64,000 nt of DNA from Cryptomeria japonica (taxonomy: Eukaryota; Streptophyta; Pinopsida; Cupressales; Cupressaceae): contig NC_081413.1 of the NCBI RefSeq assembly GCF_030272615.1, positions 558,905,945-558,969,944 on the forward strand, given 5' to 3'. The notes beneath the pieces are model-generated. The model did not search any database. It saw only the letters and a program-made list of their open reading frames with translations, and was not told where the DNA came from. The translations under genes and the position numbers were made by a program. Shown piece by piece: positions 22,851 to 35,297 of the stretch (position 1 is its first letter; each line of letters starts with the position of its first letter).

Positions 22851-23520
22851 TTGTTTTCAAAGGGTGGAAGAAGTTGAGGCAACCATGTTATAACATCTAA
22901 ACCACGGCCATCTTGCTAATTCCCTTTTGAGTTACCAATGCTTACTGTCTACCACTGGGTTATTTGTATCTTATATGGGTCCTATGTACCTTATTTGTGG
23001 AGCCTTCATGTGTTGGTGAACTTACATACGTTTATGGGCTACTTCTAAATTGAGGTTACTGCCTATTATCCTTGTCATATGATTGAGTGACGTATAATAG
23101 AGGCTAAGCCTTAATCCTTTTGAGGTGTACTTCCTTACTTCCTGAGTAGAATTGTGTAAATAGATCTTCTAACTTAAATGTATTGGTTGTTTTTAAAGAG
23201 GAGAAGAAGTTGAGGCAGCCATGTTAAAATGTGTAAAACTCATCTTGTTAATTATCTGTGAGTGACTGATACTTATGGTATACCATCGGACTATTTATAT
23301 CGTATATGGATTCTATGTACCTTGCTTATGAAGCCTTTATGTGTTGCTGAGCCCATATGTGTTTATGGGCCTTTTACTATATTGAGGTTAGTGCCTTATA
23401 TCCTTTTCGTATGATTGAGTGATGTATAATTGAGGCTATGCCTTGTATCCTCTTCAAATGTATTTCGTCCATCTTGAGTGGAATTGTATAAAGAGATCTT
23501 CTAACTTCAATAAAAAAGTA
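22845..23520 (+). repeat. Tandem duplication, two units of about 335 bp
   Basis: Unit 1 starts near 22851 (GTTGTTTTCAAAG...GAAGAAGTTGAGGCA) and unit 2 near 23187 (GTTGTTTTTAAAG...GAAGAAGTTGAGGCA). They stay aligned through TATGTACCTT, GATTGAGTGA and AGATCTTCTAACTT. Similarity is moderate, so the duplication is old. No coding content was recognised. Confidence 0.85.
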
Positions 23521-23849
23521 CCAATGGTTTTAAAAATTGGGTGTTTAAGAGCACATCTACTCTCACCAGTGTGGAATACACGGATAAGGGTAAATGGTAA
23601 GTCACTGTGTTGAGATTGATATTATGACATCTTCCTCCACCAACAAATATTACTTGAATATTCTCTATGTTAAACAATCAATTAAATTTGTTGGTAAAAT
23701 TATTTTTGACAAATGTGTGAGTGCTCCTAATCTCAATTAGAAAACACCTTGTCTTTTAATTCCAACCTTGATTTTTAGCGTTTGAAGGGTTGTTTTTCTT
23801 ACCATTGTATTTCAAAGTTGGCATATTCCATTTGATTATTAATCTCTTT

Positions 23850-24320
23850 TTAGTCTTCATTTCCATACGCAAGTTCTTCTTTGCACCCTTATCTATCTTC
23901 CATTACATTAAATTGTGTTTCCAAACATTTGTAATCCTTACTCCATTTGTTCTAGCTACTATAACATAACCATTTTTCTCTTCTATCTTATCTTACAGAG
24001 ATTTTTGGAGATAGAAATGGTAGGACACATATCAGGAACAGTGGCCCAAGAGTATTTTTTAGAAATGGCAGGGCACATGTGTGCGTGTGTCTTTTTTGGC
24101 TTTCATTTTTATACACAAGTTCTTATTTGCACCCGTGTCTATCTTCCATTACATATAATTTCATTTCCAAACACTCATAATCCTTACTCCATTTGTTCTA
24201 GCACCTGTAACATAACCACATTTCTCTTCTCTCCTATGTTCCCTATGTTCCATAGTGTTTTGGGGATAGGGATGCTAAGACAAATGTAAGGGACAGTAGT
24301 CAAAAGTGACACTTTTTTGA
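23850..24320 (+). repeat. Tandem duplication, two units of about 245 bp
   Basis: Unit 1 (from about 23855) and unit 2 (from about 24102) share CAAGTTCTT-TTTGCACCC, CTATCTTCCATTACAT, CCTTACTCCATTTGTTCTAG and ATAACATAACCA-TTTCTCTTCT, followed by a 'GGACA...CAGTAG/GGCCCAAG' segment. The second unit runs into the TG-rich array. Confidence 0.8.
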
Positions 24321-24740
24321 GACAATGTGTGTGTGGGTGTCTGAAAGTGTGTGTGTGTCCATGTGAGTCACATTTCAGCAACAACAATCCAAGGCGGCAC
24401 TTTTTGGGGACAAAGTGTGTGTTTGTGTGTGTGCATGTGTGCAAAATTGTGTGGTTGTATGTGCGTGCACGTGTGTGGGTGTGTGTGTGTGCATGAGTGT
24501 TTTTTGGGGACGTTATGTGTGTGTTTGTGTGTGTTTGCATGGGTGTGGATGGGTGTGCTTGCATGTGTGTGTGTGGCACGTGCATGCATGTGTGTAAGCG
24601 TGTGTACATGTTTTCACATGCAAGTACTTTTTGGGGACCGTGTGTGTGTGTATCTTTGTCTATGTGTGAGTTACTGTGTATTTGTATGTGTATGTCGGTG
24701 TGTGTGCATGTGTGTGCTTATGCATGCATGTGTTGTTGAC
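24320..24740 (+). repeat. TG-rich array with a periodic GGGGAC spacer
   Basis: Imperfect (TG)n is punctuated by a CACTTTTTGGGGACAAAGTG-like phrase at about 24308, 24398, 24498 and 24627. The ORFs over it on both strands (His/Thr-rich or Cys/Val-rich) are repeat artefacts. A smaller TG-rich patch lies at 25245-25345. Confidence 0.85.
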
Positions 24741-25736
24741 TTTCTAGCTCAAATAGGAACTCCACGGGTTCAATGTGAACATGTTGGAAAGTTCAAGTGT
24801 TTCGAATTAGTCTATCTTGTATTTCACTTTAGTGGTTAAAGTAGAAGTATTTTATTTGGCTGAATAAATCTAAATAAAGTGTAGATAAACATGTCAACTT
24901 ATCTTCTATCTCGTCCTTATAAGTGATGAGGATACTTTAGTAACTAGAGCTGAATTTTGATAGATTAGATTTTTATATAAACTAGTATAAAGATAGGAGC
25001 AAGATAGAAAGGTTGTAAGTTGTAACATACTGAGTACAATGAATTTCCATGAAGCTGTGAGTTGCGTCAATTGTTGAGGTTGCCTTGTAAGTTTTTCATA
25101 CGAATAAAAGACTGACATAAGGTGTAATTATCTAAGCATGCTTCTAAATTTTGAAGTTTGAATTTTTGTGTAATTATTGCAATGTTAAGACTATAAATTT
25201 TTTTTATCTAACATTAGGTCATCAATCACCCTGTTCGAAATGTTCTCCGTGTGTGCTTGTGTGTGTGGGTACATGCACCAGTGTGCATGGGTGAGGGGGT
25301 GGGGCATGTGTGCATTTGCATATGCGTGAATGTGCATGTGTGTGCGTTGTTTACAAGCTTACCCATACATGACACCAGAATTTCAAGTTAGCATTATTTA
25401 CAAGGTTAGCTATACATGACGTCACAATTTCAAGTTAAGACCATATAATATACGAAATTCAATATTCAATATAACATGTTCATTGCTTTGAGAATAGCAG
25501 CAATAAAAAAAATAGAAATTTCTAATTTTATTCTTCTATGTTTTGATTATGGCAAATGACCCAAAGGCTACAAAATCATAAATGAAAGTGTAATGACAGC
25601 ATGCATTTCTTTCAAGTTTCAATTGTATGCTCTCATTCAACATATAAATGATTTCACTATACAGCTATTTCCAGTTATAGAATCCCCCATTGATGGAAAG
25701 GGTACCAACCGCATGTTGCCATTCAACAGGGGTAAC
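24740..25736. other. FOLT1 intron 3: no gene seen
   Basis: AT-rich sequence with a second short TG-rich patch at 25245-25345. Nothing else was recognised. Confidence 0.5.
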
Positions 25737-26625
25737 TGTCATAACCCCGCCATAAAACCCATTGATATCTGCTCAGAGGAAGAGGAAAATATAATAAAAG
25801 AAGAAAAAAATAAAAGAGCATGAGATCCAAAATTTGTTAAGGGATCGTTATCTTAAAACAAGCATCGTTTCCCAGCAGCCACAAATTAGGAAAAGACAGC
25901 AATTAAATTGAGGGCCGCCTCTCTATGAAGTGGGACATTCTTAGCAAAAGTTGTGACTGTATGCCTACCCTTGAGGAATATATAAGGCAGGTCTTCACTT
26001 GCAGAAAGGCATTGATCAGATCACAGAGTTATAGATATAAATTGCATTCAGAAATAAAGCAGCTAGTTATATTTAGCAGAATAATTGGTATGCAATATGA
26101 TTAAGTCTATTATTTAATCTCTTATATGAATCATTGATTTATTTATTTGATTTACTTGACAATCCGCCAAGGAGTTAGAACTAATAATCATGCATAAGAT
26201 TTAATAGAGCAATCTTATCAGAAACGGGCAAGGAAACACAATAGGGATGCAGGAGTACGGATCCTACCCATTAAGTGGACGCCCATTAAGTTGGTTACTT
26301 GTGGGCTCCCATTGAGTTGGTTGCTTGTGGGCCAAGAGTTCGGATTGAGTTGGTTGCTTGTTCGACGCTCTTGGCTTAATTGTGGAGGATAGTCTCCCAG
26401 CATCCTATGGTGTTTTCCCCTCGTGTTTCTAATATGGTTGAAGCAATATTGTGCATGAATACAGTAGGAAACTACATTATCATTGATTTAATGTTAATTA
26501 ATTATTTTCCCAGATTCAACTACTATTATGTAATTTAATGAAAGAATACTCTTGTGAATAAATTATAATATTGTTATTATTATTTTTGGAAAAATTTCAG
26601 GTATATCCCAAAAGAGGACATTACA
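25737..26625 (+). mobile_element. Solo LTR, 889 bp, TSD GTAAC/GTTAC
   Basis: It begins TGTCATAACCCCGCC and ends GAGGACATTACA. Flanks are GTAAC (25732-25736) and GTTAC (26626-26630), one mismatch. A promoter-like ATATATAAGGCAGG lies at about 25978, followed by CACTTGCAG. A short run of imperfect repeats based on GTTGGTTGCTTGTGGGC is at about 26280-26365. The ends resemble those of the LTRs at 18336 and 40186. Confidence 0.8.
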
Positions 26626-28380
26626 GTTACATTTTATTCCATAGTTGTACTCAGTCATTCAACAGTTGTATGTTTTCTTTCAATGACAAAAAACTGACCA
26701 TAAATAATCACTCTTTTTAATAAAATTATAGACTTAGAATGGACATTCAACATGGCTTCAAGTTGTTCATCTGTAGTATACGAAAAAGCCACAGATTAGG
26801 TAACACACATTGAAATAACATTAAGGATTGGAAACTGAGAAGCATATTGGAGGAAGTGGAACTTTGCAGAATTTGTAAAAGCATTTCTTACAATCATTGT
26901 TGTAGGAGGCTCCTGCTATGAATATTCACCCCTTCCAAAATCCATTTGCCTTATTATAATGTCAAAGCTCTTTCACCGAAAAAAAAGCAGCAAATTATTT
27001 GTTACCACCACAACTTGGAATAATTGACTTGTGTCACATGCAACATTCATGCTGGCACATTAGGCATATAATGTGAAGTGATTGAAAGGTAGATTAACCG
27101 CTTGTAGGTTCCCATACTTTCTATTTTGTTTTCTCTACCTTTTAGCTCTGCTGTGCAAGTGGATTTTACCTTTGTGTGTGGGTGGCATTTGGAGGGTTGA
27201 AATAGTAAGGCATAATGAAGTGTGAGGGTCTAGTAGGAATTCACAACGTTAAGTAGAATTTTGCCGTGCAGTGGAGCGATTGTAGGCATGTGTCTCAAAC
27301 AAACTTTCAATGTTGCAGACTTAAATACTTTAAAATTTATTAAGGCGGTATTGGGGAAGGACGGGCTTTGTAAAACCAGAGTGTAGCAAACTAGAGCATC
27401 TATCACAAACAACTTTGTCCATAAGCTGGGTGATTGAATTGCAGAACCAGTTTCAAGGGAATGGAATCTTCAGGGTATCATTCCTTTCAAAAATGTATTT
27501 TTTGTAGGAGAAAGCTCTAATGATCTGTTGCCAGAACAAGGGGGTTGGTGTCAAAGGATTTGGAAATCCTTAAGCATTTTGCGCAATTGCTTTCCAAAGG
27601 GCATGACGACTTGGCTCTATTTAGATAAAAATTTAGCTACATACGTTCATAAACTCAATTTAGTCCTATGGGATGGTCGCCTGGAAATGTCGAGCCTTTT
27701 TACTCTCCCCACTATTTCCACATGGTGTAATTAGAGCTTCACAGCAAGAATTTGTGGAGCCTGTGGTTAAGGTGACAGAGTAGGATGGTGAAACTGTTCC
27801 TGGACTGTCATATTGCTAAAGGGTGGTGGTGATTGCTTCATATTTGTATGTAGTCCTTGTTATCCCAACGTAACTGGGTCTTTCTTTAGAAACATTAAGT
27901 TATGCTGATCAGACTATTTTCACCTTTTATGACTTTATATCTTAAACAAGCATGAAACCCTATAGAACCCACAATTAACTATCAAAAAAAAACCATTAAG
28001 ATTTGTTTGATAAATGATGCTAACCATACAGTATATAATCAGTTAGATCATAGCTAAAAATAGTTGACTCTGTTCCAGTCCTGGGCGCCACTTTCCAGCA
28101 GTCCAAGAACTATTTTTAGCAGAGTTTATCCTCAAATTTGGAGCAACAATTTTCAGCTATATTTAGCAATTTTTATTCAGACAGCATATGTAACAATGAA
28201 GCTCACTGAACAACAAAGAATAAAAACCAGAAACACACAAAAGTGCCTGCCTGAAACAAGGCTGTCAACCAACAACAAGAGACACTAAACTAACAACAAA
28301 AAGACAGTAAGTGGACCACAGGAAAGCTCATTCCTGAGATTAAAAGAGATCATTGAAAGTTCCCACACCTCTATAAGGAT
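26626..28380. other. FOLT1 intron 3: no gene seen
   Basis: AT-rich unique-looking intron DNA. Short ORFs around 27230-27734 show no recognisable domain. Confidence 0.5.
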
Positions 28381-28790
28381 CTCCGAATGGTCATCAACCA
28401 TATCCATGTCCATGTCTGCCAAGACATTTCTTTCTTCCTCCTTCGGCTTCTAGTTCTTTTGCTAGACCCTGCTTCATGAAAACTCCCTTTCCTTTTCAGC
28501 ATGCTTTCCTGGAGCATGGTAATGCTTGCAGCAGAGTTCTTAATACTAACCCTACTAAGAAAGCTTACCTTATTGAAAGACTCGTTCAGGGCTTCTTGGT
28601 TTCTTTCCCTCTAAAGGATTTTTCTTTTCAAATCATTCAATTCCTCTCTGATTTCGCATGCATCGCCTAAAAAGTTCCATTGGTCCTTGTTGAACAGATA
28701 CTTAACTTGAGCTTGTGGTTGTTCTACATTGACTTGCTGGAGCAGCATGTCTATTCTCATTTTAATTCCACCATTCTCTGTCATATACCA
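28380..28790 (-). pseudogene. Coding-like relic, unknown
   Basis: Minus-strand reading from about 28782 gives an open segment of about 56 codons: MTENGGIKMRIDMLLQQV, then NKDQWNFLGDACEIREELND, charged and coiled-coil-like. A TAG stop follows, then a second open piece near 28380-28450 with acidic EPKEEERNVLADMDMDM. It could be a decayed retrotransposon gag or a processed host sequence; no family is recognised. Similar charged coiled-coil reading occurs upstream on the same strand at 30575-31050, across the LTR. Confidence 0.35.
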
Positions 28791-29450
28791 TTTTAATTAA
28801 TGTTCCACAGGGACATGCCCCCTCCCAAAAAACTTACGTCCCCTATAGAGGGATGTTTCCGAGACTTAAGGACTTGCGGGAAACGTCCCCCCACACCACC
28901 ACCACTTCCGCCACCTCTATCGAGGACCCCCTCTGGTTGTTTACTATATGGCACATGCCATTACATACTGATTGCAAACTTTAACTTTGTGAAAACTTTA
29001 GCCTTTCATGGAGCACTCACAAAGATGTTATATTACATATTTTGCCTTGAAGATTTCAATTCACCTCTGTTTTTATATAGCACAACCCCCCCAGCACCGC
29101 TCCACCACCATCCCCTCACTGTCCCCAAATTTAGGTGAAAGATCCCTGATAGATCCCCTTGCTGATCTGCTGAAATTTTTAAAATAATAAACTATATTTT
29201 CCTGTGATTTTGCTAATGGTCTTACAGAATAGAGAGAAGTTGCAGAATGTTTGGTTTCTTTTTGTATTTTTTTGAATATATAAGCAAGTAATGAATAAAG
29301 AACAGCAAATAAGGAAGGAAGTTGAAACAAGTAAGAACATTCAATTAAATCAGAATTGATACAAATCGTACCAGGCAAATTTCTGATTTATAATATCCAG
29401 ATTATTCCCTACGCACTGGGGATGTGCTTACATCCAATAATGGCGCCAAC

Positions 29451-30574
29451 TGAAGGGTAGATGATAAACACAAACCAAGAACACCAGCTATGGCTGAATG
29501 AAAGTCTTCACCACTTCCAGCGTAAAGTGTACCTGTTGTAATGGTGGCATCAAGCTGAAACAATCACGCCCCAGCTGGGAAATTCAACCACCCTGCTGAA
29601 ACCCTCACCAAGCAATCTAAATCTCCATAAGGAATACCGCATACACTTTGACCAATAATGCCAATGCCAAAAGAATCCACTGCCAATCAATAGCTGAGGG
29701 CTACGTCCCAGCCAGTACCAATCATGGGGTTTGCGTCCCAGATTGAAGAATTGCTCTACCAGAGCAATATCGCACCAAACAAGTTTTCAATATGTAAAAG
29801 ATAATGAGAAATTAGGTTTCCTTCTCCTTATATCTCTTTCCTTCCAAATTGAACCCTAAAGATATATGAAAAGTGCGCTTTAATATAAAGTCATATTTCC
29901 CAATATTGGGCACCCAAGTATAGAAAAAACACCACTTTTTCAATATAAAATAACTCCAAGTGCCAAAAGGACCCTGGCAAGTGAAAATCATTTAGAAAAG
30001 TTCAAGACCTTTCCAACGAGCTATAACACATGGGCATACGAATCCAGATGAAGCCAAAAACCCCTTATTACTCCGAAATGGCTATAGACATAGCCTTATT
30101 TAAAATATTAAAACGCTAACTTAGGAAATATTTAAATATATTAAAAATATAACCCAAATAGCTACAGAAAGCTCGAAACACACCAAAAGCCTGAAACTGA
30201 ACCTATCACCTGTCTGTGACTGATGTTGGAAATCATGGATCAATTGGCAGTCTCATCCCTAAAATCTAGGGATGCTCTTAGAAACTAGGAAACACACCCA
30301 AATCTCCTGAAACTGAAACCAAGGAATGGTCTCATGGAACCCCAACCCTGGATGCTGTCATAACCTCCTAAAAGTAGGAACAGCCTCCTAAAATGTAGGA
30401 ATTGCCTCCTAAAATCAAGGAACTGCTCCAAACTAGTCTACTACTGCCAGAAACACCAAATCCAAACACTGAATATCTTGACTGAGTCTCTATCCACCAT
30501 TGCCAGCCTACAAGACTCCATAATAGGCTAACTCACATGTCTCTGCTAGACAGAGCTAAAGAGGGGACATGACA
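29451..30574 (-). mobile_element. LTR with primer-binding site (minus strand)
   Basis: On the minus strand it begins TGTCATGTCCCCTC at 30574 and ends CCCTTCA at 29451. Two bases later comes a Gypsy-like PBS, TGGCGCCATTATTGG (29448 downward). A TATA-like GATATAAGG lies at about 29843. The internal region continues only to about 29380 before the sequence loses any retroelement character, so the element is a truncated 5' LTR rather than a solo LTR. Confidence 0.65.
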
Positions 30575-31050
30575 TTAGGCCCTTTGTCCATCAATTCCCA
30601 AAACCCATCCCCGCATCCCCCTGTCAAGAAACTCCGTGGAACTATGCCATTTTTGGATGCTGTAATGGAGTGAATTAAGTGATAGTCCTTTTCAAGAGTA
30701 TTAATCCTATTTTGCAAATCCTTAACTCAGTCTTCTTTCTCCTTGCATGCAGCAAGCTCTTACACTTTCTTCTCCTCAAATCTCTGATTATCATCATTTC
30801 AACAATCAATCTCCTTAACCTCCTTCGTCTTCTCTTGTGGCCTAGCCTATTCTCCCTTCTTAGCACTCTCTTCTCCACCCCAATGCTTATTAACACTCCA
30901 ACTAAGAGGTCGATAGACTCCAACTTCACAATGAGATGTCAATGCCCAAAACACCACACAAATTGATGAGGCATAGGAGGGAATGGTGTGCATGCCATTG
31001 GATGAGGCAGCCCCCTGGTATTGGCAATGAATCAGATTCAAAGTCTGATT
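30575..31050 (-). pseudogene. Charged coiled-coil coding relic, unknown
   Basis: Minus-strand reading across one frameshift and two or three stops gives QRFEEKKVQELAACKEKED and KDLQNRINTLEKDYHLIHS, ending just before the LTR start at 30574. Heptad-like Leu/Ile spacing suggests a coiled coil. Could be a gag N-terminus or a fragment of a host gene; not assignable. Confidence 0.35.
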
Positions 31051-32574
31051 TTGATTTAGGGGAGGGTGAGGCAGAGGAATAGCAGCAATAGATCTTAGAT
31101 TGTCTACATTTTGTCATTTTCTGCTTGTAGCCTTTTGGCCTTTTCATTTTGTTGTTATCTGTATATGCACATTAGTAAGTGAAAAACTCAAATTGACATG
31201 ATTAGTCATTGAAGGTTTAATTTATATGTCAAATGTCGACTCCTGAATTCTCAATTCAGCTCTAATGTTTCATAATATGGTTCTATAATGTATATCATGA
31301 ATGCCTTACATATGAATAACTGAAATTTTCTATATTTATTTTTTTCCTGTTTTTTAATTAGTCACCTAAAAGAGGCCTCCCATCCCCCACTGTCCCAGAA
31401 ACACATCCACCCATTTCTTGCCATCCCTGTCCTAGAAACTTGGCAGAAGACAGCCTGTCACTAATTTTAAGAACAGTCCTTTTTAGTTTTAACTGCTATT
31501 TGAATGTGTACAATCTACCAGTTTCTTATATATCACCCAGTTTGTAAGCATTGCATATTAAACACATGATAGGTGTTAAGTTCAGATTTTAGTTATTTTG
31601 AGCTTTCGAAACTCTGTAAAAAATTGCCTTGTTGCTGTTTTGTAACAATTCAATACAGAATTATTTCATAGTGTTCCTTATTTTCTGCTGAGTGCCGAAC
31701 CACAGGTTTGCTATACGGTATTTATTATTCCTGATGTCTACTGTAAGCTATTTTTATGAATATCAAAGCTATAAGTAGTTTTTACTGCTGGCTGCTAAAT
31801 TACTCTTCGGTTGGTTTAAGGAACAGTCATGTTGGATTCAAAATCTTCAAGATTTAACAGCCATTTGGGTCAATGAGTTCAACTTAAAAACTACATAGCT
31901 GAATCTTGATAAAACAACATAATAGCCATTTGATTTATATCAAAAGAATTCTACTGCAGTTGACATGGTTATTTTTGCTGGAAACCATTGATTGTTTCTG
32001 TAGAGATAAATATATGCTCATATGAATGAATAGCTAGCCCTTCTTTGTAGCCAATATGGTCTGTTCAATTTTTGGATAACTGTTACAACATTTAAAATGT
32101 TATCTTTGCAGCTCAAGTGCTGCTTGATTGCTCTTTCTTGTATGCAAAGATTGAATTGTAGCTTCCATAGAAAAGAAAAAAATTCTGAAATTTGGGAGGC
32201 CAACAATGTTAACTTTTTTTTGCATTGCAATCAGTTGAGTAATCTTCCAAGAAAGTTCTGGAAACACTTACAACTAGAGAAAGACGAAAAAAAAAGCTTC
32301 TAAATTTTTGTTTGCTAATACTCAGAAGTTAAAGCACTTTAAAGTAAAATGCAATTTTTTGTAGAATGAAATTCTAATGACTAATGAATTAACTTGACGA
32401 GAAACAATATGCTACATGTAAGCTACAAAAGCCAGATAATACCACTGATATTACAGAATGATGATTATAAATGCCAGTTAATACTACATGGATTTAAATT
32501 TCGTTTTGTTTCTCCGAGATGATAATGGTAGTTTAAGAACAATAAAAGGTAATTTGATAACCAAAACAACTTAC
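31050..32574. other. FOLT1 intron 3, 5' part: no gene seen
   Basis: AT-rich intron DNA adjoining the exon 3 donor (CTT|GTAAGT). A C-rich patch at 31365-31440 is the only compositional oddity. Confidence 0.5.
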
Positions 32575-32651
32575 AAGAAGAAATACAGGCCCCATGACAA
32601 ACTTGAACCTAAAACTGCAGGAAAGAAGCCAGAATAAAGTCCCCTCAACCC
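32575..32651 (-). CDS. FOLT1: FOLT1-like folate carrier, exon 3
   Basis: A 77-bp exon encoding GLRGLYSGFFPAVLGSSLSW and then GLYFF plus two bases of the next Phe codon. This is the first-repeat G-x-x-x-LY-x-G-F segment and transmembrane helix 2 of plant FOLT1, a mitochondrial-carrier-family protein that moves folates into chloroplasts. The acceptor is TGTACAG|GG and the donor CTT|GTAAGT. The phase fits exon 2 (ends on a codon) and exon 4 (begins with one base). It lies 10647 bp from exon 2 and 22237 bp from exon 4, with no other coding sequence around it; on its own it would look like noise. No stops or frameshifts. Confidence 0.9.
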
Positions 32652-34775
32652 CTGTACACTTGAGAACATAGTAGAAAATAATAAGTCATCAAATGCATTG
32701 CTGTATGGGAAAAAAGTCATCATTTCCTATTCAAATATCAATGGTAATGATAGAAGAGCATGCTAAAATGTAAATAAGCATTAATTTCCATAATTGATCT
32801 CCTTTAACCTGGTGCTTGAAAATTAACATTTCTCATCTCTAACGTTAGTGTTTCCCAAAGGCAAGTACTAAATAGATACAATATCACAAAAGATTGCAGT
32901 ATATGTGGCATGTGCAATTCAAATACAAACAGAGGGAAAGAAAGGAGGTACATGTGTTTTCATCAAGTCGATGACCAGAAATTGTGAAAAGGGAAATAGA
33001 AAATCCCTTCAAAGAATGATCATTTATCAAAAAATCAAGTTATGAATAACAAGAAAAAAATCCTGTAAAGTAGGATATGTGCTTTAGTAATAAGTTGTGC
33101 AATGCCAAATTTCTACTGCCTTGTTTGATTTTGCATAAAAGAAGCAAGTCAACCCAGGTAGTGAAAACTCGTATTAACACTCTGACCAGGTGAATGTTCA
33201 GGCTTGAAATTTACAAAATCATAAGGTTCTCTACATGGTACAGATAAATGGATTAGCATAATATTTGATGTGAAAGATGTAAGCTTATTCTTTATATAAA
33301 TATATTTCATGCAAGCTATGCCAAAGCATTCGCAATAAAAGGATAACAGCCTACATGGAAGAAAATTTAATAAGCATAAAACCATGGAAATACAATGTGT
33401 TGGGTGCAAATGTGAAGAAGATTGCTCAGAATTCTTGAAGAGTTCTCATGAAAGAGAGTGTTTGCTGCTTTCCCTCAAAATGTAAGCTACTTGGTTGCGT
33501 TGGTATCACAAATTGTCCATTGAAGCTTTATAAAGCATGAGAAAATAAGGCCAAAATACTATGATGGATTAAAGAGGTCAATAACCATCTCTTGGTAGCA
33601 TTAATTCTAACAAAATGGTTTTCAAAAGATATTTATGATAACTATAACGTAAATTTATTCCATGCAAATTGTTTTAAATTTGTTTTGCGTTATAGGAGTC
33701 ATACCTCCTGGTTTTCGTTTCATACAGTGAGCAAATGGTGTAAAGGCACTTTTCCCCCAAAGTTAATTAAATATTAGCATCAAATTTAATAGATTGATTA
33801 TTAGAGTTGAGATCATTTCTAAAATGTAATGTTATTGAAATAAATGTAAATAGCCAATGTAAACTCTAAAATGTATTAAGTTGACAAGCATTCTGAAGTA
33901 TATAATTTAAATTAGTAAACCAAATAACATAGTGACATAGTTCAATCATATTATCACCAAATCATATATAAAATATGTTCAATATCTTTTATCATCAAGA
34001 GGTTCCAATACTTATTTGAGCCTTGAGCACTCGGAATGGTCATTCTCGCTCTAAAAAGATTTCAGTGGTCTTGGCCCTCATAGCTATGGCACATCTAGGA
34101 GAAACCGGTTCTTATTCAAAACTAATACATGTGCTTCCCAAGCATCAACACAGCATGCTCCTGAGTTTACTCAACATGCATACAACATGCTCCAAAGTAA
34201 TTGCTCAACATGCCAATAGCCTTGGCCAAGACAATCCCAGATGTACTTTGTACCCCAAGTTGGAATGAAATACAAAAACCTTAAAAAACATACATGAAAT
34301 TACATAATAATGCTGATTCCATGCAATAGCTCAAATTCAAACACACAAGACCACCCATCCATTTAAAGCACTACAGAACCTATCAATCATGGGAGCCAAA
34401 TATTTCTATCCTTAACAAGACCAACTCCTATTTCTCACCAAAAAGATCCCATTTAGTTTAGGCTGAATCAAGACAATTGGATAAGTATCCATCTAGCAAG
34501 CACCAACAAGATTCTCAATTAGCATTGCAATCATCAAGTGATCTCATCATCTTCTAAAGTGTCTTTAATCAACAACTCATACTCAATACCAAATGATGCT
34601 CTCCCAACTATAGTGTGGCCTCATGTCACCTTTATGGCTACCTAGCAAGGAGTACAAGGTAGAATAACTATTAAACCAAGTGGTTTTATGTATGCCCTTC
34701 CTCGTGCTATTTCTTAGCCAATGACAAATTGGGCCAACATACTGCCCGGTGTGACCTTTCCACACATCGCCCCAT
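32652..34775. other. FOLT1 intron 2, 3' part: no gene seen
   Basis: AT-rich intron DNA. The ORFs at 33149-33409, 34023-34268 and 34583-34843 match nothing recognisable. Confidence 0.5.
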
Positions 34776-35297
34776 TGCAAATGGGGACCCCCTCTTTTTG
34801 CTTGGTAGTTTAGTTGTTTGTTTGGGTTTAGTGTGTTTGGCAATAATTTTGATCCTTGAGTGCAAGGTTTATCCTTGAGGATGTGATCAAGTCATCAGTC
34901 CAAGATCAATGAGTGAGCTTGAAGATTGTAAATTGAGGGCAAGATTTCACAAGGCTGTCAAATGTTGTCAAATATGTTGTCAAGACTGTTGTCCTCATTG
35001 TTTAAAATTCAAAAATGTGACAACCACTACAAATTTTTGCTTTAAACGTGTCATTTTTGTCTCCAAGGCACGTTTTATGAGGTGCAAAACTCACATTTGT
35101 TAGAGTCAAATCATTGGGGGGTGTCTTTACCATAATTTTCCAAATTTTGGTGAGTTTTGGTCTTCTTTTTCCTAGCTTTTTGTGCAAATTCGGGTTTCAA
35201 AGCAGTCACTGCAGGTTGAGATTTTACTCTTAAGGCACACTTCCCGAGGCAAAATAAAATTGCTTCTTCCTGGACTGGACTAATCTTCAGTCCATCC

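Noticed and set aside
24184-24839. Long ORFs of 141 and 162 codons on opposite strands
   Set aside because: They are translations of a TG/CA-rich array (His/Thr or Cys/Val runs).
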